Assembly: GCA_002011815.1 (NCBI GenBank)
Contig: MTOV01000016.1
Span: 1 to 37,395 of the forward strand
Direction of reading: 5' to 3'
DNA length: 37,395 nt
Source of the DNA: Nitrospirae bacterium JdFR-86
GTDB taxonomy: Bacteria > Nitrospirota > Thermodesulfovibrionia > Thermodesulfovibrionales > JdFR-86
The notes under the pieces: generated by a model
Seen by the model: only the letters and a program-made list of their open reading frames with translations
What the model was told of the DNA's origin: nothing
Database searches by the model: none
Position numbers and translations under genes: made by a program
Shown: positions 16,211 through 24,603 of the stretch, one piece after another
How positions within the stretch are numbered: the stretch's first letter is position 1
How the letters are laid out: each line of letters opens with the position of its first letter

Positions 16211-17491
16211 ATGTTAACATCACTTTTTACAGGCATAAGCGGGATGAACGCAAACGGCACCGCCTTATCTGTAATTGGCGACAACATTGCGAACATGAAC
16301 ACCATTGGTTTTAAGGCAAGCCGGGTTACCTTTGGGGATGTTCTCAGCCAGACGCTCACAAGCGGGACAAACAACTCACAGGTAGGAAGAGGCGTTCTTA
16401 TGAGCGGCGTTTCTCCGATTTTCACACAGGGCTCGTTTGAGAGCACAGGCAATGCCCTTGACATGGCGTTAGACGGTGATGGATTCTTCATTGTCAAAGA
16501 TTCGTCAGGGACTTTTTACACAAGGGCAGGGCAGTTCACGCTGGATAAGGACGGCTATCTTGTGAATCCCGACGGTCTTAGGGTTCAGGGCTACCAGTAC
16601 ACTGCAACCGGTCAGCTGACAGGTGTTATAGATGACATAAATGTCTCTGCGCTGACAAGTTCTACAGGGCCAACCGAAAACGTGATCATCTCGGCGAATG
16701 TTGATTCAAGGGTGACGCCGATTCCCACAGGATTTGATATCAATGACATAGAGAATACTTCTCATTTTTCAACTGCTGTTACTGTGTATGACTCTCTGGG
16801 CAATTCACGTATAATCACGTTGTATTTCACGAAGGTTGCGGAAGATGCAGTTTCTGGCAACACATGGGAGTGGAACGCAGTGGTAGATGCTTCTGATTCA
16901 GCAAGCGGAAACACGGAGGTACAGGCAAACGGCACTCTGCAGTTTGACAACACTGGTGCTCTTACATCCGTTACTTCGACGACCGGTACTGTCTCAGGCA
17001 CGTCCACGACCGAGACATTCGATTTTGGTGGAGGTGCGGCTGCAGATCAGGTTATAACCATTACATATGACAACTTCACGCAGTATGCTTCTGAGTCAGC
17101 AACGATATTTCAGAGTCAGGACGGCTTCCCTGCCGGCACTTTGAAGAGTCTGTCGGTGTCCCAGGACGGTGTTATATCAGGTATATTCACCAACGGGCAG
17201 ATAAAGCCGGTTGCACAGCTTGCGATTGCCAAATTTATGGCTCCGACGCAGCTTACAAAGTTTGGAAGAAACCTCTATGCAGAGTCCTATGATTCAGGGC
17301 ATGCTATCGTGGGCACGCCCAACAGGGCAGGAATTGGAAGGGTTATGTCCAATTCTCTTGAGCTTTCCAATGTTGACCTTGCAAGGGAGTTCGTCAATAT
17401 GATTTCTGCCCAGAGGGGCTTTCAGGCGAATTCAAGGGTGATAACCACAACCGACTTCCTCCTGCAGGAGCTGGTAAACCTCGTAAGATAA
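16211..17491 (+). CDS. flgE: Flagellar hook protein FlgE
   Basis: A 426-residue hook subunit. The N-terminus (MLTSLFTGISGMNANGTALS...GDNIANMNTIGFKASRVTF) and C-terminus (SLELSNVDLAREFVNMI...GFQANSRVITTTDFLLQELVNL) are the rod/hook family ends that form the coiled core, and the middle Thr/Ser-rich region is the surface domain. AAAGGAGG lies at 16197-16204, seven bases before ATG. It closes the fliK-flgD-flgE operon and is followed by a strong terminator. Confidence 0.97.
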   Translation: MLTSLFTGISGMNANGTALSVIGDNIANMNTIGFKASRVTFGDVLSQTLTSGTNNSQVGRGVLMSGVSPIFTQGSFESTGNALDMALDGDGFFIVKDSSGTFYTRAGQFTLDKDGYLVNPDGLRVQGYQYTATGQLTGVIDDINVSALTSSTGPTENVIISANVDSRVTPIPTGFDINDIENTSHFSTAVTVYDSLGNSRIITLYFTKVAEDAVSGNTWEWNAVVDASDSASGNTEVQANGTLQFDNTGALTSVTSTTGTVSGTSTTETFDFGGGAAADQVITITYDNFTQYASESATIFQSQDGFPAGTLKSLSVSQDGVISGIFTNGQIKPVAQLAIAKFMAPTQLTKFGRNLYAESYDSGHAIVGTPNRAGIGRVMSNSLELSNVDLAREFVNMISAQRGFQANSRVITTTDFLLQELVNLVR

Positions 17492-17513
17492 TCTTCGGGC
17501 TGATGCTGCTTTT

Positions 17514-17545
17514 AAAAAGGACGGGTTTTACCCGTCCTTTTTTTT
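17514..17545 (+). terminator. Intrinsic terminator after flgE
   Basis: A 12-bp stem AAAAAGGACGGG / CCCGTCCTTTTT with loop TTTTA and eight T at 17538-17545. The A run makes it usable in both directions, but only + strand genes flank it. It is the clearest terminator in the window and separates the hook operon from the fliL operon. Confidence 0.93.
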
Positions 17546-17561
17546 GGTTTCATGACGTCTA

Positions 17562-17575
17562 GTCAGTTCTTTGAC
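17562..17575. promoter_or_regulatory. FleQ-box-like dyad upstream of fliL
   Basis: GTCA-GTTCTT-TGAC is a perfect GTCA-N6-TGAC pair, the same frame as at 1098. A second, overlapping inverse dyad TGAC-GTCTA-GTCA (17553-17565) shares the left half-site, so three half-sites are in a row (17553, 17562, 17572). It is about 63 bp upstream of the sigma-54-like element, a suitable enhancer distance. Confidence 0.5.
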
Positions 17576-17630
17576 GCATTTTTTGATAGCCCTCTTTTAA
17601 GAAATCTTTATTTTTCAATGGGTTTTAATC

Positions 17631-17645
17631 AGGCATGATCTTTGA
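17631..17645 (+). promoter_or_regulatory. Sigma-54-like -24/-12 element before fliL
   Basis: AGGCAT-GATCT-TTGA keeps the GG, the CAT/CAC and the TTG with exact 5-base spacing. The first base is A instead of T and the -12 ends in A, so it is weaker than the two upstream. Initiation would fall near 17657, in front of the ribosome binding site, consistent with a normal leader for fliL. Confidence 0.4.
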
Positions 17646-17678
17646 TAACGGAATGTATTCAGAAAGGAGGGGATGTAT

Positions 17679-18167
17679 ATGGCAGATGAGACTCAGGAGA
17701 CGCAGGAGGCTCAAGCCGAGCAGCCGAAGAAGTCAAAGGGTGGTCTTAAGCTGTTGATAATTATTATTGGTGCAAGTTTGCTTTTTGGAGCCGGAGGATT
17801 TGTCTCTTACATGTTGGTTTCCGGCAAGGGAGAGGTGGCAGAGCATAAAGAGGAAAAGAAGCAGGAGGAGATGAGTGTTCTTGTTCCGCTTGAACCGTTT
17901 GTTGTAAATCTTTCCGCTCCTGGCAGGTATCTGAAGGTTACCATGCAGTTTGAGCTTGTAGATTCCTCTTATGAGTCAATGGTTACGCAGAGGATGCCTA
18001 TCCTGAGAGATGCGGTCATAACGCTCCTGAGCAGCAAGTCAACGGAGTCTGTGTCAGGACCGGAGGGGAAGTTTCAGCTTAAGGACGAGATTCTTTTCAG
18101 GGCAAATCAGGCGATGGGCAAAGAAGTCTTTAAAAACCTTTATTTCACTGAGTTTGTAATGCAATGA
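17679..18167 (+). CDS. fliL: Flagellar basal-body protein FliL
   Basis: A 162-residue single-pass inner-membrane protein that surrounds and supports the stator. A charged, Gln/Glu-rich cytoplasmic N-terminus is followed by a membrane segment (about 22-46, LKLLIIIIGASLLFGAGGFVSYMLV) and a periplasmic stomatin-like domain (VPLEPFVVNLSAPGRYLKVTMQFEL; LRDAVITLLSSKS). AAAGGAGGGG at 17663-17672 supports ATG 17679 rather than 17673, which would touch it. It is the first gene of the switch/export-gate operon and overlaps fliM by four bases. Confidence 0.95.
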   Translation: MADETQETQEAQAEQPKKSKGGLKLLIIIIGASLLFGAGGFVSYMLVSGKGEVAEHKEEKKQEEMSVLVPLEPFVVNLSAPGRYLKVTMQFELVDSSYESMVTQRMPILRDAVITLLSSKSTESVSGPEGKFQLKDEILFRANQAMGKEVFKNLYFTEFVMQ

Positions 18168-19129
18168 GCAAGATACTGTCACAAGAAGAAGTTGATGCAC
18201 TCCTGAAGGGGGTGCAGTCAGGCGAGATAGAAGTAGAGGCGAAGACAGAGGAAACCGGCGATGTAAAGCCGTATGACTTTACAGCGCAGGAGCGTATCAT
18301 CCGGGGCAGGATGCCCGGGCTTGAAATTGCAAACGACAAGTTTACAAGACTCTTCAGAAACTCTATTTCCTCTGTCCTTATGAAGTTCGTTGATGTCAAT
18401 GTGCATGGCGTTGAGATGATGATGTTCAACGAGTTCATGAAGACTCTGCCTTTACCTTCAAGCATAAACATATTCAAGATGGCTCCGCTTAAAGGCTATG
18501 CCCTTTTTATTATGGAAGCTCCTATGGTATTTGCCTTTATCGAGTATTTTTTCGGCAGCAACAAGGCGCAGTATGTAAAGACAGAGGGCAGGTATTTCAC
18601 GCCCATAGAGCAGCGGGTTATAAGAAAGATAGTTGGTCTTGCGCTTGAAAATCTGGCTTCTGCGTGGGAAGGTCTGGTTCCAATTCGTCCTGAGTATGTT
18701 GGTCTTGAGATGAACCCTCAGTTCGTGACTATAGTTACACCCACGGAAGGCGTGATAAAGATAGAGCTGGGCGTGGAGGTAGAGGACTTTCAGGGGAAGA
18801 TGTTCTTCTGCATACCGTATTCGATGGTCGAACCTATAAAGGAGAAGTTATTCTCCGGCATCAAGGGCGACAAGCATGAGACAGACCACAGGTGGGTGTC
18901 AAGGCTGAAGGAGGCATTGAAGAATTCTTTTGTAAACATAGTTGTTGAGATAGGAAAAGCAGAGCTTACAGTAGGGGAGCTGATGGACTTAAAGGTCGGC
19001 AATGTAATCACTTTGGGCAAGTCAATTTCTGACGAACTTGATGTAAAGGTAGAGGGCATTCTGAAGTTTAAAGGGACTCCTGGTTTAAGCAGGGGTAATC
19101 AGGCGGTAAAAATAACGAAGCTCCTATAG
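18164..19129 (+). CDS. fliM: Flagellar motor switch protein FliM
   Basis: A 321-residue C-ring protein that receives phosphorylated CheY. The N-terminal CheY-P binding peptide ILSQEEVDALLKG (residues 4-16) is intact, followed by the CheC-like middle domain (FFGSNKAQYV...FTPIEQRVIRKIV) and a C-terminal SpoA domain (IGKAELTVGELMDLKVGNVI). Its start overlaps the fliL stop and fliN follows 15 bases later. Confidence 0.97.
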   Translation: MSKILSQEEVDALLKGVQSGEIEVEAKTEETGDVKPYDFTAQERIIRGRMPGLEIANDKFTRLFRNSISSVLMKFVDVNVHGVEMMMFNEFMKTLPLPSSINIFKMAPLKGYALFIMEAPMVFAFIEYFFGSNKAQYVKTEGRYFTPIEQRVIRKIVGLALENLASAWEGLVPIRPEYVGLEMNPQFVTIVTPTEGVIKIELGVEVEDFQGKMFFCIPYSMVEPIKEKLFSGIKGDKHETDHRWVSRLKEALKNSFVNIVVEIGKAELTVGELMDLKVGNVITLGKSISDELDVKVEGILKFKGTPGLSRGNQAVKITKLL

Positions 19130-19144
19130 GAGAAAGGGGGAAAT

Positions 19145-19522
19145 ATGGAGAAACAGCAGACGGATGTAAAAGAACAGCAGACGCAGGAAGCTGAAGCAGA
19201 GCAGAAGAAGGCACAGGAGCCGAACTTTCAGGAGTTAAAGGATGAGAAGAAGCCAGGTGCTACAAGGGATATAGAATTTCTTCTGGACATTCCGCTTGTA
19301 GTCACAGTGGAACTTGGCAGGACAAAGATGCTGATAAATGACCTTTTGCAACTCGGTCAGGGTTCGGTGATTGAGCTTGACAAGCTTGCAGGCGAGCCAA
19401 TGGAGATACTGGTTAACAACAAGCTTGTAGCCAGGGGCGAGGTAGTGGTTGTTAATGAGAAGTTTGGCATCAGGCTAACGGACATTATAAGTCCGGCTGA
19501 GAGGTTGAAGCAGCTGAAATGA
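19145..19522 (+). CDS. fliN: Flagellar motor switch protein FliN
   Basis: A 125-residue C-ring protein. The C-terminal SpoA domain ([21 protein letters not shown]...[41 protein letters not shown]) is complete. The Gln/Glu-rich N-terminal 40 residues are low complexity. It is too short to be FliY with a CheC phosphatase part. Start overlaps nothing; end overlaps fliO by four bases. Confidence 0.97.
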   Translation: MEKQQTDVKEQQTQEAEAEQKKAQEPNFQELKDEKKPGATRDIEFLLDIPLVVTVELGRTKMLINDLLQLGQGSVIELDKLAGEPMEILVNNKLVARGEVVVVNEKFGIRLTDIISPAERLKQLK

Positions 19523-19833
19523 CAGGTGTATATGTGCAGATGGTGGCGGCTTTAGCTGCCGTTGTATCGCTGATATTCCTTCTGTCGTTTCTTTACAGAA
19601 GGAGGCAGAAGGCTCCGGGCTTGATGGACATTGTAGCGTATCAGTCGCTTGGTCCTAAAAGAGGGATTGCCGCATTAAGGGTAGGTGGCGAGATACTGAT
19701 AATCGGTGTTACACCGACTGACTTTAAACTTCTGAGAACACTGGATGAGAAAGATTTTCATACAGGGGATGCCGTTGGCATTGCAGAGAAACTTCATAGA
19801 CTGAGGAAGATAAAAGAGGGGATGGATGGATAG
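19519..19833 (+). CDS. fliO: Flagellar biosynthesis protein FliO
   Basis: A 104-residue membrane protein that helps FliP assemble into the export gate. One membrane segment (about 5-25, [22 protein letters not shown]) is followed by a basic stretch RRRQK and a short cytoplasmic domain ([29 protein letters not shown]). It is typical of the poorly conserved FliO family and lies between fliN and fliP, overlapping both. Confidence 0.93.
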   Translation: MTGVYVQMVAALAAVVSLIFLLSFLYRRRQKAPGLMDIVAYQSLGPKRGIAALRVGGEILIIGVTPTDFKLLRTLDEKDFHTGDAVGIAEKLHRLRKIKEGMDG

Positions 19834-20470
19834 CGTTATTGACATGAACAATCCAATACTGTCGGTATTTCTTGTTATAAGTTTCCTGTCGTTTTTGCCG
19901 GCAGTGCTTGTGATGTTTACGTCGTTTACGCGCATAGTGGTTATGTTGTCGTTTCTCAGGCATTCTCTTGGCGGTCAGCAGATACCACCGAACATTGTGA
20001 TTATAGGACTTTCACTTTTCCTGACTCTTTTTATAATGTCTCCTGCCATTGATGCTGTGGCAAACGATGCGATAAAGCCTTACATGGACAAGGAGATAAC
20101 ACTGGGTGAGGCGCTTAAGCGTGCAGAGGCTCCTGTGAAGAGTTTTATGCTCAGGCAGACGAGGCAGAAAGACGTGGCTCTTTTTCTGAAGCTTGCAAAG
20201 CAGGATGTTCCGTCCGAGCCGATGGACCTGCCGATGAGGGTTGTTGTGCCTGCCTTTGCAATAAGTGAACTGAAGACCGCTTTTGAAATTGGATTTTTGA
20301 TATTTATTCCGTTTCTCATCATAGACATGGTTATTGCAAGCATATTGCTTTCGATGGGTATGATGATGTTGCCACCCATTATGATATCGCTCCCGTTTAA
20401 GCTTTTGCTTTTTGTTCTTGTTGACGGGTGGAATCTTGTCGTCGGCTCTATTGTAAGGAGTTTTCAATGA
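19826..20470 (+). CDS. fliP: Flagellar export gate protein FliP
   Basis: A 214-residue core gate protein forming the export channel with FliQ and FliR. Conserved stretches include LVMFTSFTRIVVMLSFLR, IMSPAIDAVANDA, SFMLRQTRQKD, SELKTAFEIGFLIFIPFLII and LLFVLVDGWNLVVGSI. It begins right at the first gate helix and has no N-terminal cleavable signal peptide such as that of enteric FliP (about 245 residues). An in-frame stop at 19811-19813 rules out a longer form. It overlaps fliO by eight bases. Confidence 0.97.
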   Translation: MDSVIDMNNPILSVFLVISFLSFLPAVLVMFTSFTRIVVMLSFLRHSLGGQQIPPNIVIIGLSLFLTLFIMSPAIDAVANDAIKPYMDKEITLGEALKRAEAPVKSFMLRQTRQKDVALFLKLAKQDVPSEPMDLPMRVVVPAFAISELKTAFEIGFLIFIPFLIIDMVIASILLSMGMMMLPPIMISLPFKLLLFVLVDGWNLVVGSIVRSFQ

Positions 20471-20736
20471 CAGTGGAGTTTGTCAGAGAGCTTTCAGGCG
20501 AGGTGTTCAAGACGATACTTCTGGCGGCTGGCCCATTGCTTATTGTGGGCTTGCTTGTCGGACTCATTGTTAGTTTTCTGCAGTCCATAACGCAGATACA
20601 GGAGTTTACGCTTACGTTTGTTCCGAAGATACTTGCGGTTTTTTTCTGTGCATTTTTGCTTTTACCCTGGATTGCAAAGGTGCTGATTACCTTCACTACC
20701 AATATCATACAGCAGATACCAGTGTATATAAGATGA
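20467..20736 (+). CDS. fliQ: Flagellar export gate protein FliQ
   Basis: An 89-residue protein with two membrane helices (about 17-40 and 54-76), forming the outer layer of the FliPQR channel. The motif PLLIVGLLVGLIVSFLQSIT.IQE is diagnostic. ATG 20467 overlaps the fliP TGA and is preferred to the upstream in-frame start at 20428, which lies inside fliP. Confidence 0.97.
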   Translation: MTVEFVRELSGEVFKTILLAAGPLLIVGLLVGLIVSFLQSITQIQEFTLTFVPKILAVFFCAFLLLPWIAKVLITFTTNIIQQIPVYIR

Positions 20737-20767
20737 CTTGTATTGTGAGTCTTGGAGAGGGGTCTAA

Positions 20768-21526
20768 ATGGATGTAGGGGTGTTGTCAAAGTATATTCCG
20801 AATTTCCTGTTCATTCTGCTCAGGGCGAGCATTTTTGTAAGTCTGCTTCCGTTTTTTGGAAGCAGGAGTTTCCCTGCGCAGTTCAAGATTGGTTTTGCGA
20901 TTGCTATTGCACTGGTTTTAACGCCGGTAGTGGAGTTTGAGATAACTGAGAGCAATATTCCGATACTTGTTTTCAAGGAGATTATATTTGGCATGGCGCT
21001 TGGTCTTTCAGTAAGGTTTGTCTTCATGGCGATTGACCTTGCAGGGCAGGCTATCAGTTTTTCGATGGGTCTTGCTGTGGCTAATGCATTTGACCCTGAG
21101 TTTGGACAGACAGCGGAGGTTGCCAGACTTCAGGGCATTATTGCCATGCTTTTGTTTCTTGCAATGGATGCACACCATGACCTTATTTATGTTTTTGTCA
21201 AAGGGTATGAGTTTCTTCCTGCAGGACAGGCAAACATCAGGGGACTTATGCAGGAGGGAATCTCCCTTGGAAGCAAGGTTTTTATAATGGCTGTCAAGAT
21301 AGCTGCTCCTGTTATGACCGGCATGCTGATAGCGAGTATTCTATTTGGTTTTTTATACAAGGCTGCACCGCAGATAAATATATTTTTCGTAAGTTTTCCA
21401 GTGTATATATTCCTTGGGTTTGTGCTGTTGCTGCTGAGTATTCCTATATTCATGCATGTTGTTGGTGGATATTTTGGAGAGATAAGGGAAGAGATGTACA
21501 GGATATTTGAGATAGCGAGGGGCTAA
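20768..21526 (+). CDS. fliR: Flagellar export gate protein FliR
   Basis: A 252-residue polytopic protein that completes the FliPQR gate. Typical features are RASIFVSLLPFFGSRSFPAQFKIGFAIAIALVL, the GLSVRFVFMAIDLAGQAIS region and a hydrophobic C-terminal half. GGAGAGG precedes the ATG. It lies between fliQ and flhB as in most flagellar clusters. Confidence 0.97.
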   Translation: MDVGVLSKYIPNFLFILLRASIFVSLLPFFGSRSFPAQFKIGFAIAIALVLTPVVEFEITESNIPILVFKEIIFGMALGLSVRFVFMAIDLAGQAISFSMGLAVANAFDPEFGQTAEVARLQGIIAMLLFLAMDAHHDLIYVFVKGYEFLPAGQANIRGLMQEGISLGSKVFIMAVKIAAPVMTGMLIASILFGFLYKAAPQINIFFVSFPVYIFLGFVLLLLSIPIFMHVVGGYFGEIREEMYRIFEIARG

Positions 21527-21529
21527 GGC

Positions 21530-22564
21530 ATGCCTGAGCAGGGAGAAAGAACCGAACAAGCGACGCCGCGAAGGCGGCAGAAGGCAAGAGAAAAAGGACA
21601 GGTTGCAAGAAGCCGTGAGCTTACTGCAATGGCAAGCCTTGGAGGAATACTCCTTGTGCTTTACTTTACAGGTGGAAAGTTCATGGACGGCTTGACAGAA
21701 TTGACCGGAAGACTCCTCAGTCTTCAGTACGGAACAGACCCTTTTTATGTATTCAGGACAGCTTCGTTAAAAGCGGTGTATTTGCTTATCCCGCTTTTTG
21801 CAGCTGCTGTTGTAATGAGCATAGGCACTGCTGTTGCGCAGGGAGGCTTTGTATTCAAGCCGTTTGAACTAAGTCTTTCAGCACTTAACCCCATTGAGGG
21901 TATAAAGAAGAAATTCTCCCTGCAGGCGCTTGGAGAGTTCTTTAAGAGTCTTTTGAAGTTCCTGATAGGAGGATATCTCTTTTACTATGTGGTTAAAAAG
22001 AACATCTTTCTGCTTCCTTTCTTAATGGACATGAGTATTAGTGATATCAAAGATGTATCGAGCCGTCTGATTATGGAGGCAGTAGCTTATGGTTTTGCTC
22101 TGTTTTTTGTGATAGCGATTATTAGTTACATTCTTGAGAGGCAGCGTTTTGAGCGTTCTATCAGGATGACGAAGGAGGAGGTTAAGGAGGAGTATAAGGA
22201 GACTGAAGGAGACCCGAGGGTTAAGTCGCGCATAAGGAGCATACAGTATGAGATGGCAAGAAGGCGCATGATGCAGGAGGTTCCCAAAGCGACAGTGGTG
22301 GTAACCAACCCGGTTCACCTTGCAATTGCCCTCAAGTATGAAGACAAGAAGATGCCTGCACCAAAGGTTGTTGCCAAGGGAGCAGGCGTTATTGCTGAGA
22401 AGATAAAGGACATTGCAAAGAAGCACGGTGTGCCTGTTGTTGAGGACAAACCGCTTGCACGAATGCTTTATAAGGTGGAGCTTGACTCTTACATTCCGCA
22501 GGAGCTTTACAGGGCGGTTGCAAAAATAATTGCATACATATACAAGCTGAGGGGAGCAGCGTGA
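21530..22564 (+). CDS. flhB: Flagellar export switch protein FlhB (NPVH variant)
   Basis: A 344-residue export-gate protein whose cytoplasmic domain cleaves itself to change export from rod/hook to filament proteins. The N-terminus (GERTEQATPRRRQKAREKGQVARSRE) is highly typical and four membrane segments follow. The usual autocleavage motif NPTH is here NPVH (N260-P261-V262-H263, codons at 22307-22318). The catalytic Asn, Pro and His are kept; the Thr is replaced by Val. The start lies three bases after fliR and the end overlaps flhA. Confidence 0.97.
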   Translation: MPEQGERTEQATPRRRQKAREKGQVARSRELTAMASLGGILLVLYFTGGKFMDGLTELTGRLLSLQYGTDPFYVFRTASLKAVYLLIPLFAAAVVMSIGTAVAQGGFVFKPFELSLSALNPIEGIKKKFSLQALGEFFKSLLKFLIGGYLFYYVVKKNIFLLPFLMDMSISDIKDVSSRLIMEAVAYGFALFFVIAIISYILERQRFERSIRMTKEEVKEEYKETEGDPRVKSRIRSIQYEMARRRMMQEVPKATVVVTNPVHLAIALKYEDKKMPAPKVVAKGAGVIAEKIKDIAKKHGVPVVEDKPLARMLYKVELDSYIPQELYRAVAKIIAYIYKLRGAA

Positions 22565-24603
22565 TGAAGTTTCTTACGCTTCTTCAACAGAGAGGGGACA
22601 TTGTTGTTGCAGTGTGCATGGTTGCACTGCTTGGCGTGATGCTTCTGCCTCTTCATCCGTTTCTGCTTGATATCTTGCTTTCCATCTCGATAGCGCTTGC
22701 CGTGGTGATTATGATAACTGCGGTGTTCATAAACAGGCCTCTGGACTTTTTCGTTTTCCCTTCGCTTCTTCTGATGACCACACTCTACAGGCTTTCCCTG
22801 AATATTGCGACCACGAAGCTGATACTGCTTAAGGGCAGTGAGGGACCTGATGCCGTTGGTCAGGTAATAAAGTCTTTCGGCAATTTCGTAGTAGGTGGAG
22901 ACTATGCAGTGGGTTTCATAATCTTTATCATACTCGTTGTTGTCAACTTTGTGGTCATTACGAAGGGTTCTGTGAGAATAGCAGAGGTCTCGGCGAGGTT
23001 TACCCTTGATGCAATGCCAGGCAAGCAGATGGCGATAGATGCAGACCTGAACTCCGGCCTTATAGACGAAGAGGAAGCCAGAAGGCGAAGGGCTCTGATA
23101 GCAGAGGAAGCTGATTTTTACGGTGCAATGGATGGTGCCAGCAGGTTTGTGCGTGGCGATGCTATTGCAGGACTTGTAATAACAGGGATTAATATTATCG
23201 GCGGACTTCTCATAGGCACACTGCAGAAAGGCATGCCAATAGCAGAGGCTGCGAAGACATACACCATTCTGACTGTTGGTGATGGTCTTGTTTCACAGAT
23301 ACCTGCGCTTTTAATCTCTACTGCAGCAGGTATTGTTATAAGCCGTGCTGGCAGGGAATCGGACCTTGGCAGGGACATAGCGCGTCAGATTTTGATAAAT
23401 CCGAAGGCACTGGTGACTGCTGCAGCGATACTGTTTGTTATAGGGCTTGTCCCAGGACTGCCTCATGTGCCGTTTTTGATAATATCTGTTGTTTCCGGCG
23501 GGCTTGCCTATGTGATTTTCAAGTCGTCGCCTGCTGAGGAAGAAAAGGCTGCGGTTGAAACAGAGGCAGCGCCTGAAGAGCCGAGGATAGAGTCTTTTCT
23601 TGAGCTCGACCCTCTGAGTCTTGAGATAGGCTATGGACTTATCCCGCTTATTGAGGAAAGCGGAGAGCTTCTGGGCAAGATTAAGGGAATGCGCAGACAG
23701 CTTGCCTCGGAACTCGGCTTTATCGTGCCTCCTATACACATTAAGGACAATCTTCAGTTAAGACCGCATGAATACAGCTTTCTTCTCAGGGGGATAGAGA
23801 TAGCCAGAGGCGAAGTGATGATGGGTTACTGGCTTGCAGTTCAGACCGAAGGTGTAACGGAAAAGATAGAGGGTATTCCGACAAAAGAGCCTGCCTTTGG
23901 ACTGCCTGCATTCTGGATAGAAGAAAAAGACATCGAGAAGGCGCAGGTTGCAGGCTACATGGTTGTTGACCCTGCAACCGTGATTGCCACGCATCTGACA
24001 GAGCTTACGAGGAATCATGCGTGGGAACTGCTTACAAGAGGAGATGTGCAAAACCTTCTTGATAATGTTTCAAAGGTTTATCCGAGGATTGTGGACGAGC
24101 TTATACCTTCGCATCTGACTCTTGGCGGTGTCCAGCGAGTGCTTCAGAACCTGCTTAAAGAGAAGGTTCCTATAAATGACCTTGTCACAATCCTTGAAAC
24201 ACTTCTTGATTATGCACCTACGGTAAAGGATGTAGAGGTGCTTACAGAGCATGTCAGGCAGGCGCTGTCAAGGTATATAACGAAGCAGTATATAACCAAG
24301 GACGGAAGCATTCCGGTCTTTACGCTCGACCCGAAGTTTGAAAGTCTGCTTTCCCGGGTCGTGCAGGAAGGAGAGGCGTTGAGTCCTAGCATAGTCAGCA
24401 GGCTCTTAAAAGGCATAGAGAAGGCTCTGCGCAAGGATGTGCTTAAGGGCGCTCAGCCGATTATACTCTGCTCGGCTCAGATAAGAAGGCTTGTAAGAAA
24501 GCTCATGGAGAAATTTCTGCCCTCGATTGTTGTCCTGTCCAATGCGGAGATTTCTCCATCGGCAAAACTATATACAATGGGGATGGTGAGGTATGAGGAT
24601 TAA
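22564..24603 (+). CDS. flhA: Flagellar export gate protein FlhA
   Basis: A 679-residue gate protein. The N-terminal half has about eight membrane segments and the FHIPEP-family signature (RIAEVSARFTLDAMPGKQM, then IDADLNSGLIDEEEARRRR); the C-terminal cytoplasmic domain binds chaperone-substrate complexes (EYSFLLRGIEIARGEVMMGYWLAV... to the C-terminal PSAKLYTMGMV). ATG 22564 overlaps the flhB stop (TGATG); a GTG one codon upstream is an alternative. It overlaps flhF by eleven bases. Confidence 0.98.
   Translation: MKFLTLLQQRGDIVVAVCMVALLGVMLLPLHPFLLDILLSISIALAVVIMITAVFINRPLDFFVFPSLLLMTTLYRLSLNIATTKLILLKGSEGPDAVGQVIKSFGNFVVGGDYAVGFIIFIILVVVNFVVITKGSVRIAEVSARFTLDAMPGKQMAIDADLNSGLIDEEEARRRRALIAEEADFYGAMDGASRFVRGDAIAGLVITGINIIGGLLIGTLQKGMPIAEAAKTYTILTVGDGLVSQIPALLISTAAGIVISRAGRESDLGRDIARQILINPKALVTAAAILFVIGLVPGLPHVPFLIISVVSGGLAYVIFKSSPAEEEKAAVETEAAPEEPRIESFLELDPLSLEIGYGLIPLIEESGELLGKIKGMRRQLASELGFIVPPIHIKDNLQLRPHEYSFLLRGIEIARGEVMMGYWLAVQTEGVTEKIEGIPTKEPAFGLPAFWIEEKDIEKAQVAGYMVVDPATVIATHLTELTRNHAWELLTRGDVQNLLDNVSKVYPRIVDELIPSHLTLGGVQRVLQNLLKEKVPINDLVTILETLLDYAPTVKDVEVLTEHVRQALSRYITKQYITKDGSIPVFTLDPKFESLLSRVVQEGEALSPSIVSRLLKGIEKALRKDVLKGAQPIILCSAQIRRLVRKLMEKFLPSIVVLSNAEISPSAKLYTMGMVRYED

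Noticed and set aside
19145-19522. FliY-type phosphatase instead of FliN
   Set aside because: Only 125 residues with one SpoA domain and no CheC-like D/E..N motif.
20428-20466. Longer N-terminus of FliQ
   Set aside because: It would start deep inside fliP; ATG 20467 overlaps the fliP stop and matches the family N-terminus.
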